DNA of 64,000 nt from Agrypnia vestita. Taxonomy: Eukaryota > Arthropoda > Insecta > Trichoptera > Phryganeidae. The notes beneath the pieces are model-generated. The model did no database searches and was not told the DNA's origin. It saw only the letters and a list, made by a program, of their open reading frames with translations. This document shows positions 33,432 to 45,887 of the stretch, in pieces. The DNA lies in contig JADDOH010004219.1 in the NCBI GenBank assembly GCA_016648135.1, forward strand, positions 62,001-126,000. The letters run 5' to 3'. The number at the start of each line of letters is the position of its first letter. Within the stretch, counting starts at the first letter, position 1. A program made the translations under genes and the position numbers.

Positions 33432-33825
33432 TTATCAATAATACAGTATTGATACTTTTGTTTCAATACTTTTATGAGTACAATACTTTTCCAGCGAAAC
33501 TGCTAATGTGTAACAAGTATCAATACTTGTCACACAAAGTAAACAAGTACTTGCATACTTTTTAATTATCAAAATTCTTAGACGGAAGAAAAAATGTACA
33601 AATCCCTTAAAGGGAATGAAAACATTGAAAATAATGAATTGAATTCGTTAATCAGCTCCATTTAAAAAATATTCCAATATTTCTCCCAGCCTTGCCCAAA
33701 AAAATTACAGCCTATGGTATGTTGCTGCCTAGTTATATATCTTAAATATAATGCAGTAGGTGTCACAATTTAATGTGCATCTTGAAGTATTTATATGACA
33801 TGACTGGCACAGAAAAACGTATGTG

Positions 33826-34010
33826 ATCAAGTAGCTTGTTGGTGTATTATTGGTTATGACGCTCGCCTAGTGGTTGATGGTTCGAGCCCCATTCCAACAC
33901 CAGCAAGTTTATCCTATTTTCATAGCACAACCGTTTAGCTTATTTTGAAAATAGTAAGAATATTGATGCCCCTTGTATTCCGTATTCCCATCTTTATTTA
34001 AAAAAAAGTA
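33826..34010 (+). repeat. tRNA-derived SINE, plus strand
   Basis: It carries TAGCTTGTTGG (A-box-like), CGCTCGCCTAGTGGTTGATG and GGTTCGAGCCCCATTCCA (B-box). The body is shared with the copy at 16290-16460. Confidence 0.65.
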
Positions 34011-34828
34011 TTTTGATTGACTCATTCTTCAAAAACTGAAAATAAAAATCTATTTATTTTCTTCAAGCAGTATCCAATACCATAGAATAAATTGTTTCAC
34101 TGATTCAATCTTAAATTTAATGTAAGAATTAATATAAGCCATTTGCCATTTCATTTGGATATGGCTTCACGGCCCATTGAGAGCTTTCGCCTGATGTACA
34201 ACTCGGCGACAGGCATTTTTTGGACTAGCACACTCCATTCGAAGGCAAGAATTTGGAACGCCACTCCTCACATAATCATTTCATCTCTGCAGACGGATCG
34301 CCGTCTATTTGGGATCTTGATGAAAATGGCTCACAGCAGATTTAACGTTCATGCGCTCTACATGTCCTGCACATCTTATCCTTTGCAATATTACCATATC
34401 AACTAAATCAGAATTTGTCAAAAATTTCTTTACAACCACTTTTCTAATATGAATTCAAATCAATGTGAAAGTGGAATTACTGAAATTACAATAAAAATAA
34501 TAAATAATAATTTTACGCTGTAATTCATGAAATTTCTTATTTCATTTTATTTGAGAGAAACTGACAGTATAATATTATAAAAAAGATTACAAATGATTAA
34601 ACATGAAGAGGACCATCTTACAAATTTCCACAGACTAACATTTTATATGGATTGAATTCTGCAGGAGTTATCTGGTTCCTTCAAGTTACATCAGAAAAAA
34701 TACTTTTTATATTTATTATACAAATCAAATCTTGAAGTGATTAGAACATTATCATATCTTTAGTTCATAGGTCTGAAGAAAATAAAAATATTTGCTATCA
34801 AATTCAATAACAAGGAGAAGCACTAACC
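34011..34828 (+). other. Upstream region of argininosuccinate synthase
   Basis: This non-coding flank contains one 87-codon open frame at 34143-34406 that I do not recognise. It is locally GC-richer than its surroundings (34160-34320). No clear promoter motif. Confidence 0.3.
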
Positions 34829-34906
34829 ATGGTGTACTTACAATTACCGAGTTATCTGTCAAATGGGCTATTTAAATTCTGTCGTTTTTACTGGACTTGT
34901 CATTGA
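34829..34906 (+). other. Upstream ORF in the probable ASS leader
   Basis: This is a 25-codon frame starting in good context (AACCATGG) and stopping at TGA 34904-34906, 16 nt before the ASS start at 34923. If the transcript begins upstream of 34829 it would be read first. The human ASS1 gene is known to have a translated regulatory upstream ORF. Confidence 0.4.
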
Positions 34907-34922
34907 TTCACACAACTCAACA

Positions 34923-37900
34923 ATGGCTGGAGACTTGGTTATTCTTGCCTATTCAGGAGGGTTGGACACCAGCTGTATTTTAAAGTGGTAAGATTATTTC
35001 ACCTACTTATAAAATCGTCTTTCATTGACAATTAAAAAATTACAATCAAAAATGTCTATACATTTTAATTTATTTTTAATATGTACATTGTTTTCTTCAG
35101 GTTACTTGAAAAAAAATATGAAGTTGTCTGCTACATGGCTGATGTTGGGCAGGAGGAAGACTTCCAAGTAGCAAGGCAGAAAGCACTCAAAATTGGAGCT
35201 AAAGATGTAATATAAATCTATACTTAATATATATTTAACACTTTTAATTTATGTAAAAAGAAATATATTACCAGCTGAAAACTTTGTAACTGATGAAAAG
35301 GTCTTTAATTACATAATATATTATTTTATGGTTGGCGGTGATCAAACCTTAGTAGGAATCGCTCAAATAGATCAAAATTTAGCAGTCAGAAAATATGTTA
35401 TATAATGTTGAATTTTATTTTCCTTACATGTATTATTATCGGATGGCTGTATTCAGCTGCACTCTTCAAATATATGTATTTACCTAGAATAGACTTACCA
35501 AGTGACTAAAATGAACAATGATTTTTATGCTAAATTGTAATTAACTTTTTTTCTTCATGTCAAACAATCAGCCTCAATCAAATGATCGTGCACGGATGGA
35601 TTTGTTGCAGGATCAAGGTGACACTTGTTTTACTTATGGATACGTAACATCCTTCTATAGTTGTACATTTTGAAAGTGTCTGTTCCAAATCTTTACTGTG
35701 TACATGAAGATAGGAAAGAAGAGCGTGAACCAGCATTATTTTGGTTGATGGTTTGCTCTCTAACTTTCCATATGATGAATGAAGAGTCATATTCTTATTT
35801 GTATGAGAAATTTCATATTTAAAAAACACTACTAAGCCCTTCATAGATGAGTGATAAATTTCCGTACTCTCAAGCACCTCAAAAATAAATAGATGTACAG
35901 TATAACCCTGTTAATTTTAACCCCGGAAATTCGTAATTCGAAATAATTTCTAGCTCCTTACGCCATGAATCAATTCATTTTAGTTCACATACTCGTAATT
36001 CGAAATTTTTTTGAAGTTTTGCAAAAATTTTGCAATCGCATTGAGAATTTTTTTTTGTACCTTGAATTTTGAATTAACGAGGCTCTACTGTATTTAACGT
36101 GTTGTATTCAGGTGGTGATTGATGATCTCAAGCGAGATTTCGTAGAGAACTACATGTTGGTGGCTGTTAAGATGGGACTTCTCTATGAAGGACGGTACCT
36201 GCTGGGGACTTCTCTGGCTCGCCCTTGTATCACCGAAGGACTTGTCAAAACGGCAAAGAAACTCAAGGCAAAGTAAGAAAGGTTTATTTTTTAAATTGTA
36301 TGGGTTTGAAAGAAATTTCGCTATTTTTAGAATTTTCAGAACTATGATGTGATAGCAAAATAAAAGGAAATGAACTCGATGATGATATCCAATCAATTCA
36401 CAAGATGATTACAGAAATGTTTTACAGAATCTATGGATTATGATATTTATATTAATAGTGCTATTAATTGTCAGTACCAGAGTGACATGGCAGAAACAAT
36501 ATTTTAATATTGACCTGTAATTTATAGAATGGCAACGGGAAGTATCTCAATGAAGTACTAATTTTTTAAAAACTTATTTTATTTAATAATACATACCGTA
36601 GGAACACCTAAGATAAATAAGAAAATTTTAAATTTTATAGAAAAAGTGAACTCAAAGAATATACATTATTAGTTGCATATTGCTGTATATACATAAATAG
36701 TTTTCTAGTTAAGAATGTACTATATATAATAGATCAATTTGTCTGTCTATAGTTTCATTCTTAAGAGTAGGCAGTAGATAGATATTTAAAACCTGTTTAT
36801 ACATGTTTGGGGATGGTTTGGAATTTGTGGAATGAGAGGGTGATTATGATTAATGATGTTTATTTCTCACCGGAGTTGCTCCGGGATCAAGTGAAGATGT
36901 ATAAGTAAAGTAAGTAACAAAGAAACTTTGATGTTACGCAGCGCAGGTCTGCCAGATGTAATGGCAGACGCCCGACCGGAGATCGCATTCCCTGTATGAT
37001 GACTTCCCAGTACGATATCCTTAGTTCCCATTTGTTTATAGGTGCGGCAATTTAATTACCTCAATGTTAATAGCTGTGATTTTTGGGTTGGCCGGCGGGT
37101 ACACAGCAGTGAAAATCGGTGAATTTTTGACGAAGGGATGCTGGAAAATAAGTTTATACATCCTATTAATTATTTCCAGGATCCAGAATGTTTTTTTATA
37201 TAAATGGTCTAGACACAAAACTTTTTCCCGTAAATAATTCAATTATATATACTCGCACAATTCTCTATTTTCAGTATCACTTCTTCTTCTTCTTCATCAG
37301 CCTTCATCTCTCCACTGCTGAATATAGGCATCTTTCTTCTCTTTCCATCCTTCCTTGATGTTTGCTAATTGTAGCCATTTCTTTCCCCCCACAGCGACTA
37401 TATCATCGGCCCATCTCTTTTGAGGTCTTCCGATGTATCACAATGATATGATATTTCGATGTATCACAATGATTTTCAGTATCACAAACTGCGTCACACA
37501 AACAAATTTCTCAAAATTATCCGCTCACTTCGTAATATGTATACTATTCTGTGCATTATACCCATGATCATTAAAGTCGTTTTTGTATGTTGGATGCTGT
37601 TAACGAATGTGTGTACAATATTCAAAGACCTTGACAGACAGAACTGGATGCGTGAAATTCTAATACTTTCAATGCAATACTTTGTGGATATGGAACGAAT
37701 AACAGAATTCACTATTGATAGTATATGTGTGTTTACGCGATTCATAGATGTTTGTAAGTTGGGATGTATGTGTACATATTTCGAATCGCTGCGTGCACAT
37801 GCCGTTTCATAGTGTGTGTTATGGATAGTCTCTAGAGGACAGGACAAATGGTCCAAAGTCAAGAACACAAGGCATGTATGAAGCAACTGCGCCTGTCACA

Positions 37901-40900
37901 AAGCACAGGGCTGGACGAGTACGCCTCACACCAATAAAGAGGTTTAAATAGCAAAATTAATAAAGATTTTGAAACTATGGGAGCACATGCATTTATATAG
38001 TCCGGTAGGAACTGGTTCATTAATATGTTCGTATTATATATTTTTGTAACGAGTATTAAAATAAATATTTTTTTAGGTACATATCCCACGGAGCAACTGG
38101 CAAAGGAAATGATCAAGTGAGATTTGAGCTGAGTGTGTACGCCCTCTGGCCTGAAGCCAAAGTAAATAGCCTTTCTAATTATTATAAAATTTTGATAAGA
38201 ATAAAAATCCACAATTTACAACCCAATGGTCCACAAAATTAGATACAACAGCTTCTGAATCGCCGTGAAAACCTTACAAAACATTTTTATCTACAATGAC
38301 AGATTATTGATTATTGGTTATGTCAAAGAAACAAATATTTTGGTTATTTTTTCTTTGACCTTCGGGTACCGGAAGATCGAAAATATCATAGAATTGGGGT
38401 CCGGAGTGGGGTACAAAGTGACCCCAGTCAAATTTGCGTGATGTGTGATGAATTATAATGGTTTGAAAATATTTTATAATACTTTTAATTACATTTCTCA
38501 CACAATGCGAATAAGATTCTACTAAATTTATCAGAATTTTATAAAAAAACATAGTTTTTTGACATCTCGTCACTTACAAACGTTCGGCTGACGGAAGCTG
38601 CGCAGGTAGAATGACGTACTTTATAGAATATTCCCGATTGTCGATGAAAATTTTTTCTATTGCTTGCCCAATGTAAATTGGCGTGCGGCAACTTTGGAAC
38701 TAAAACCCGCCCCGCCTGCACCCGGCGGTAACCCCTCGCCCTGTCATTCAGTTTAATTTCGTATTTGCTCAGCAGCTGTGTATTTTTTAATTTTTCATAC
38801 ACAATATAAGTTACTTTAAGGATAGTCCAACGTTTTACAAAAATAAGTCAGAAATATTGAAAAATAAATGCTAACTTTGATGTCGCATATCTCCTTAACT
38901 ATCGATATTAGGTCACAATAGCTTGAACATTTTTGACTCATAATCAAGGCAGGAGTATAGTCCTGTGAGGTTATTAATGTTTTACAAATAAACCTGTATA
39001 TTTACATTATATTGTATATCACATATATTATATCGTCGCTGTATATATAATAAATCCTATGTGCCGTTTAGTACATTCTGAGATACATGAATCAATTTGT
39101 CAATTTTTCATATAAATAATGGACATATACTAAAAAAAAACAGTGTTGTTCATCTGGAAGTAATCATCTGCCTAGTAATTATTTAAAATATTTTTATCTA
39201 GACTGTACAATTATTTTTTAAAACAGTTTATTCGCTTATCTCAGAATGTACTAAACCTCACTTAGAATTTATTCCATATACAGCGACGATATACAAGATA
39301 CATAATAATCACTTTTGGTTTTTTGCCCCTAAGAAATATTTTCCTACAATCAGCACAGCACATGAGTTCTGTAAGTAACTCCTGCATATAATTTTAAAAT
39401 ACATTGCAATCAATAATATAATTGCCAAATCAGTTGATGTATATTCCCTACTAATTGTCAAATTGTGTACTACAAATCCAATCAAAATATACAAACGTTT
39501 CTCTTTAATCATTAATGTCATTGCAATAAGATTGTACCGATTGCAGAAAACGTTATTTTAGGAGTAGTAAAAAAGAGTTAAAATCATAAGAAATGCATAT
39601 GTTACAGTGAATCTGTTTTTCTATTGAGTCCATCATTCACTGGCATTTTAGAGAAATTATATTCAAGGTCATTATTATCATATTCAAAGAGTTTTTCACC
39701 AATAGAAATGAATACAATATTTTAACTTCTACTTACTAGTGAATTTATTGGTTTCCGAACTGTCAAAAATTAAATTTGACAAGTCTGAAATCCGTTTCCG
39801 TAAAAATCTATGCTTTTAAACGAACTTTTATTTATCCAAATTGAAACAACCGGGCCTTGAATAACAATTTAATAAGTCATTGCGTGAACAAGGTTCTTAC
39901 TGCATTATTAATTTCTTCTGTGCAAATCAACATTATGTAGGTAACGGATATTATTAAAATAGTCATTTTGAAGTGTTGAAAGTTGAAAGTTTCGGCTGCA
40001 CCAATTCTTCATTATATGATTTTATAACAAGATTCTAATGGCACATGGACCTTGTTTTTCAAAATTTATTTTGCGTTTTGTGTCTCATTCTACACTAGTC
40101 TAGTCCAAAGTCACCACAAAGCGACAGTATTTCTAATTTTTATCCTTTGAGCGATAGCATATTCTCTATTCTGTGGCGATAGTTCTGTTTCTCGAACTGT
40201 CACACTTCTGGACTGGATTAGTTTAGGTGGGTAACTAAAACGTAATATATTTTTAAAATTTTAATCGCGAACACTTACGAAATTCTGATCATCTTATAAT
40301 TCAAAAGACAGTCGATTAAACTCATAAAAATGATACGGTGTGAGCAAGCTTCACGTCTGTCACCGACGTCGAGCCGAGTAAGTTTGCGAACTTAAAAACC
40401 GCGCACTTTATGTTATACGTCTACCACCCACTTTACACGTGCTTTACACAGCGCAAACAAGAAACGCAAATGACATTAGACACATTTTTGATAAAAAGAT
40501 AGAAAATTGGAAATGCGGAATAATCTGAATGAATTCAAACGTAAATGATGACTTAGAATCTCTTTGACTTTTTGTATTTTTCGCATCGAGTGTTTGTTAC
40601 TTGACGCACTTTTAAAGGTTCGTTTAAAATTAATAATACCAGGTGTATGTTTATTTATGTTTCTTTATTTGTAAGAAATAAACTTTTGTTGTATTGTTAT
40701 AAAAAAAACATATTTAATAAACTTAATTGACAAAATACATATTCATTAATAAAAAATTTCCCTTAACCCCCCAATATTTACATGGTGACATAACCTCGTT
40801 TTGTTCCGGCAGTCGTCAGATATCATAAAAAACCCGAGTGCGCGATCTTTCAGCCGACACCTTACTTCGCGATTCGTATTCGTTTTGCGGTGCCGCTGTC

Positions 40901-43900
40901 CTATTTTAATTTAGGAGTTAAAATAGGACCGCAAAATGAATAAAAATCGCCTAGTGAAGTGCCGCCTTTATACTTTCTACGCTTTAAGAATTACGTGTAC
41001 AAATTGATAGTTTCACCGATATATTGTCTATGCTTTGAGTAATGCGCGCATTCGTGAACAAAATATATTTTCACGGATAATGTGTAGTGAATCTGAGAAT
41101 TCGTTGATTTAGATGTTTTCACTGCCCAGACTCTGCCCGACTGGGAAAAGTACATTTCTACTAGTGAAAGTATAGTCTCACTAAAAATGCAAATTCGCTG
41201 TAACACATACAATGAGGTCGATTTTTGTGCACTCCTTTATTTCCTGTTACTGGATTATGATCTTAAGAAGGCAAAATAATTATTATAATAATAAATATAG
41301 TTTCAAGATAAAACCGTTCAGTTGATAAAAATGGTTGGATAAATATAAGTTTTCATCTGTCACATTTTTATAGGTCATAGCGCCATGGAGAGAGGAAGAG
41401 TTCTTCAGTAGATTCCTCGGTAGACAGGACCTGATGCGCTATGCAGAGCAGCACGGTATTCCTGTTCCTGTAACTCCCAAAGAACCTTGGTCCATGGATG
41501 CCAATATCATGCATGTCAGGTAATTCAACCATCACTAAATTAACCAGACTTTTGAGTTTAACCCTCCTGTACAGTTTGCACATACTACTTTTATTAAATT
41601 CTGATAATTCTTGTTTTACTGTCATCCTAATCACAACGAGCCAGAATTGACAGGTTATCTTGAATGTTTTTTTTATTTTCAGCTATGAATCTGGAATTTT
41701 GGAAAATCCAGCCAGACCACCACCGGAAAACTTATACCAGATGACGAGAGATCCTTCCAAGGCTCCTGATAAGCCAGCAGTGTTCGAAATCAAATTTGTC
41801 AATGGTAATTCAACACATAATTTACTATCAATTACTATAGATAAATCGTACAATAAGGGTATACTTCGCTTTGGGCAGGTTATGTTTCATACCACCACTG
41901 TGAAATGAATATCGTCCTAAAGCGAATAATAAATACCCATTTCTTCATCATAGCTCTAAATCTTAAGTTAAGTATTACTCTACAGTTTATTGCTACGCTA
42001 ACCTTAGAAAATTCCATTATGTATATGTTCATTATCTGCTTATGTAAAATAATACTTTCTTTAAATAAGATACATAACAAAAAATTGTTGTCTCCTTGAC
42101 TGATATATATAATATAAATTTTCATTGCGTCATAAAGCGGATAGTAGTGAGCTGTCACATAATTTCAATTGCACAAAAATGATGGTTAAAGTTTTGATCT
42201 TTTGTCACAATATGATGACCTATTTTTAAGATGGAGTGACAACGTCCTCAAAGATATCTCTGCCTTAGAGCTTCGAAACTGGAGAGAGCTGGCACTAGAC
42301 CGAGATGAGTGGAGGAAAATTATTGAGGAGGCCAAGACCCACCAAGGGTTGAAGTGCCAAGAATGATGATGATGACCTACTTATTTTTCATTCAGTCCGT
42401 ACCAATCTACACATGGCCCGCTGTTACAAAATATACAAATTGAACATTTGTACCTAAAGAAAATGTAAAACTAAAAATTGTTTTTTTTTTAATATAGCCC
42501 ACAGTTGCTATTGTGCATTTGTATACAGTACAGTTTTACTATACATAATATGAAATATGTATCATTTTTGTCTTATATCATAATAACATAAATCTTATAT
42601 CATTATCATAATAACATAAATCTTATATCATTATCATATGATGATAAGTCACAAAGAGCAAAGAAAACTCAAAGCGAAACATTTGTATGTATTTGTGTTT
42701 GTCATCTTTGTTTATTATATTTTAAATTAATCTTAATTTGCAGGCTTACCAACGGTCCTATATTTGCCGTCTGAAGGGAGTGATTTATTGGAAGTGACAG
42801 ATCCTTTGCACATGGTAGAAAGGCTAAACAAGTTGGGAGGGGACCATGGAGTGGGGAGAATAGACATTGTTGAAAACAGATTCATAGGACTCAAGGCATG
42901 AATTAAATACTACAGTAGAACCTCGTTAATTCGAAATTCAAGGTACAAAAAAACGTGATGCAATTGCGAGAATTGTCAAAAAACACAAAACTTATGAAAA
43001 AGCCACTAATTTTGTAAAAAAAGTCTGTATTTTTCATATTTCAAGAAATCATTTCGAAAACCCAATATTTATTACGCTAATAGAAATATCGCAACATTTC
43101 TATTACTTAAGTATCCAATATTGACATATTTGTTGTTCTCACCTGGGAAAAAGTTTAAATATTTTCTCAATTTTGTCAAATTTAAAAAAAATTCATTGAT
43201 TTATGGCGCAAGAGGCTAAAAATTATTTCGAATTACCTGGGTTTTAGAACGCGCGGGTTTTAAAAATTTCGAATTACGGTGATATTTTTGAATTATCGGG
43301 GTTTTACTGAATTACAATTTTTATTTAGTCAATAGAAATAATGGACTGCAATGTATATTAGTATTTATTGTCGGCAGATAAATATTTTTTACCGCTGTGA
43401 ATGATCTCATTTTTTTGATCCATAATTCCATAATTTTCAGTCCCGCGGCATATATGAAACTCCGGCAGGGACCATCCTTCATGTGGCACATCTCGACCTG
43501 GAGACGTACAGCTTAGATAAAGAAGTACTTAGGTATAGTATTCTTACATTGTCATTTCATATTCGTCAATATTTTATACTTTAACAGCTACTTGATAAGT
43601 CTACATTTTCATGTCAAAATTACAGAGCTTCAAAATGGTTTATATTAGGTTTTTCTTACTATAAAATCACTTAGCTCATAATATTATATATACGTCAAAT
43701 GACCCAGATAAATGATAATGACCAAACTGCTGTCAACTTTCATGTTATCATTTGTTCTGATCCCTGTAGGGGCTAGAGTTGTTTTTGCATTGTATTCTGA
43801 AAATATCACCTTCCAGTCCTTAAAAATGGAAAAGAGAAAATAGATTTCTGTGTACTTCTTAGTATGTCAAATACTCATGATGATCTTTTAATTGTGTGAA

Positions 43901-45670
43901 AATATATGCTGTGTTATCTCTATAAATGTATATTTTACTACTCACATTTCGAGAATATCAAAATCTCTCATCGACAGGTGAAGTATTAAACTGACTTTAA
44001 TCAAATTTAGAAAACTGACAAAATGAGCCGGAGTTACTGGTGTAAAAAGATAGTTGTAACGGAAATATTGAGAGGAGAGGAGAAGAGCTGGTGAAAGTAT
44101 GTAATATTGTTAAGCAAATTAATACATAAATTAAAATTTCTTTTAATTTATAAATTTTCAAAATTATTCACATTATGTATAAACTTTACGAGCGATGGGG
44201 TGGAGTAGTTTAATGGTAGATATATGAATGAAAAGAATGACTATTATCCATGATGTGGTGTTGCAGATTCTCAAAGAAAGACAATTTTGAGGTTTCCCAA
44301 AACTTACCCAACCAACTGCTATCTGCTTCTTGTCTTTAAACAACTTTTCCTTTGTTGAACACTATGGCTTGGCCAAGGTATTCATTGACTCACAAAGACT
44401 TCACATTTTATTTACACAGAATTTTCTAAATAGATAGAATTTTCCGTTGACAAGAAAATTTTCTTAAAATTTAAGAAACTTTTTCAATAGGTTTTTTATT
44501 TTGATTTCAGACTGAAGAAATTGTACCAGGATCGCATGTCAGACTTCGTATATAATGGATTTTGGTTCTCCCCGGAGGCCTACTTCGCCAGGCACTGTCT
44601 AGAACACTCACAAGACGGTGTCACCGGACATGTTAAAATTAAACTTTGCAAAGGAAACAGTAAGATTTTTATGTGTAATTTTCTTAGCTGTTCTGCAGTG
44701 TGCTTCTGACCTCTCTATTACAAAATAATACAGTAGAACCTCGTTGATTCAAAATTCAAGCGACCCAAAAGAACCCCGAGTTAATTCGAAGTTTCAAAAA
44801 CACAAAAAAAAAATTGCGATGCGATCGCGAAATTTACCACAAATCGTAAAACTCGTGAAAAAAGACATCAATTTTGTGAAAGATGTCTGTATTTTTGCAT
44901 ATTTCAAGAAATCATTTCAAAAACACAATATTTATTACGCCAATACGAAGATCGCTACATTTATATTACTAAAGTATCCGATATATTGACGTATTTGTTG
45001 TTCTCACTTGCGAAAAAAATCGAAGTATTTTTTTCAATTTTGTAAATTTTCAAAAAAAATTAAATTATGTGAACTTAAATATATTGATCTATGGTGTAAG
45101 GGGCTAAAATACCGGGGTAAATCTACTACGAAATTAACATTTTGTGACTATAAGGTTTAAAAATTTTTAAATTATCAGGGTTCGAACAAACATTGTTTTT
45201 TTTATTTTTTTATTTCATTGTTTTTTAATATGATTACACATATAATTTTATATTACAATTATATACATATTCATTACTATATTTTGATGTTTTTTAATAG
45301 ATGGCTATAAAAATCTTGAAATTTCATACCTCGTGTATGAATGTTCATACCCCGACTTATGTTATCCTTACTGGTCCTACCTATATAGTAACTTTGGGAT
45401 TATTACTGTACTTTCATTCCAGCAATTAATTTCATTGTATAAAATTTGACATAACGAATTAATTCCCGTTTATCAATTTATTTTTCGTTTATTCCAGTTA
45501 TCATCCTCGGCAGAAGTAGCGACATATCACTTTACGATGAGAATCTGGTCAGCATGGACCAGCACGGTGGGTTGCGACCGGATCACGCCACAGGATTTAT
45601 AAATGTTCATGCCATCCGTCTCAAGGAGTTTGCGAGATTCACACAACAGAGGGCTTCGAAATTATCATAA
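34923..45670 (+). CDS. Ass: Argininosuccinate synthase, 10 exons
   Basis: It joins citrulline and aspartate using ATP to give argininosuccinate, the penultimate step to arginine, in the cytosol. Exons: 34923-34987, 35101-35206, 36112-36272, 38077-38161, 41374-41519, 41683-41804, 42744-42895, 43441-43532, 44511-44659, 45498-45670. The joined frame is 416 residues (human 412). Seen: the N-type ATP pyrophosphatase loop [10 protein letters not shown] at 9-18; GTSLARPCI (exon 3); [16 protein letters not shown] (exon 4), the citrulline/aspartate-binding block; [11 protein letters not shown] (exon 5); [14 protein letters not shown] (exon 7); [11 protein letters not shown] (exon 8); [17 protein letters not shown] (exon 10). 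Intron 7 has a GC donor (AAG|GCATGA); the others are GT-AG. Intron 4 holds a 1.6-kb transposon and intron 2 a pogo MITE. All catalytic regions are present and there are no frame breaks. Confidence 0.97.
35898..36090. mobile_element. Pogo/Tigger-type MITE upstream of ASS exon 3
   Basis: It begins CAGTATAACCCTGTTAATTTT and ends TTTGAATTAACGAGGCTCTACTG, with TA duplications at 35896-35897 and 36091-36092. It is 193 bp and ends 21 bp before exon 3, so the splice branch-point region may derive from the element. Confidence 0.75.
37270..37430 (-). mobile_element. RTE-type LINE 3' end (minus strand)
   Basis: The minus-strand translation [20 protein letters not shown] then [20 protein letters not shown] matches the conserved RTE C-terminus (RP--RW-DD...W...A--R--W...EAY-QQW). 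It is followed by a TGATGAAGAAGAAGAAG tail. Confidence 0.75.
38800..38996. mobile_element. Family 4 MITE, one half
   Basis: It is co-linear with the right half of 31577-32089 (AAATAAGTCAGAAATATTGA, then GAGTATAGTCCTGTGAGG through AAACCTG, followed by TA). Confidence 0.6.
39602..41203. mobile_element. Unclassified 1.6-kb TIR transposon, copy 2 (ASS intron 4), inverted relative to copy 1
   Basis: Its ends are TTACAGTGAATCTG and CAAATTCGCTGTAA. Its reverse complement matches 19197-20775 over essentially the full length with scattered substitutions and short indels (1602 versus 1579 bp). The internal hairpin is conserved at about 40850-40965. The flanking 8-mers TGCATATG and CACATACA match only partly. 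No intact transposase. It ends 170 bp upstream of ASS exon 5. Confidence 0.75.
42228..42380 (+). mobile_element. RTE-type LINE 3' end in ASS intron 6
   Basis: The plus-strand translation [20 protein letters not shown] then [20 protein letters not shown] is the classical LINE C-terminal block (RW-D-V--D...W--LA-DR--W--I-EEAK-H-G). It stops before a GATGATGATGA tail. Confidence 0.8.
42913..43309. mobile_element. Pogo/Tigger-type MITE in ASS intron 7
   Basis: It starts CAGTAGAACCTCGTTAATTCG after TA and ends AATTATCGGGGTTTTACTG. It is 397 bp with no ORF. It lies 17 bp downstream of the non-canonical GC donor of exon 7. Confidence 0.75.
44731..45190. mobile_element. Pogo/Tigger-type MITE in ASS intron 9, right end decayed
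   Basis: It starts CAGTAGAACCTCGTTGATTC after TA. The interior (ATTTCAAGAAATCATTTCAA, ATATTGACGTATTTGTTGTT) matches the copy at 42913. It ends vaguely at AAATTATCAGGGTTCGAA. Confidence 0.65.
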
Positions 45671-45887
45671 AGACTTGATAACTTAAATACATTAATAACT
45701 TTTGTGAAATATCCTGTTTAGCATCTTTCATATATTTCCAAAAATTAAAAACAGATAAAAATAAGTTGACTTTAAAATATTTTTGTAATGTACCAGGTAT
45801 ACTCCCATGCAGTTATAGGATTTAACCTCACTCCTTTCCCTAGCCTGTATATTAAAGTGCCTTTTCAACTCTATAAAGATTAATATT

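Noticed and set aside
34143..34406. 87-codon plus-strand frame upstream of ASS, possible extra gene
   Set aside because: Translation matches nothing I know, and there is no clear splice sites or neighbour evidence. Noted only as part of the flank.
37459..37886. Open frames of 117 (plus) and 130 (minus) codons in ASS intron 3
   Set aside because: Compositionally odd translations with no family resemblance. They overlap one another and follow an RTE 3' end, so probably transposon debris.
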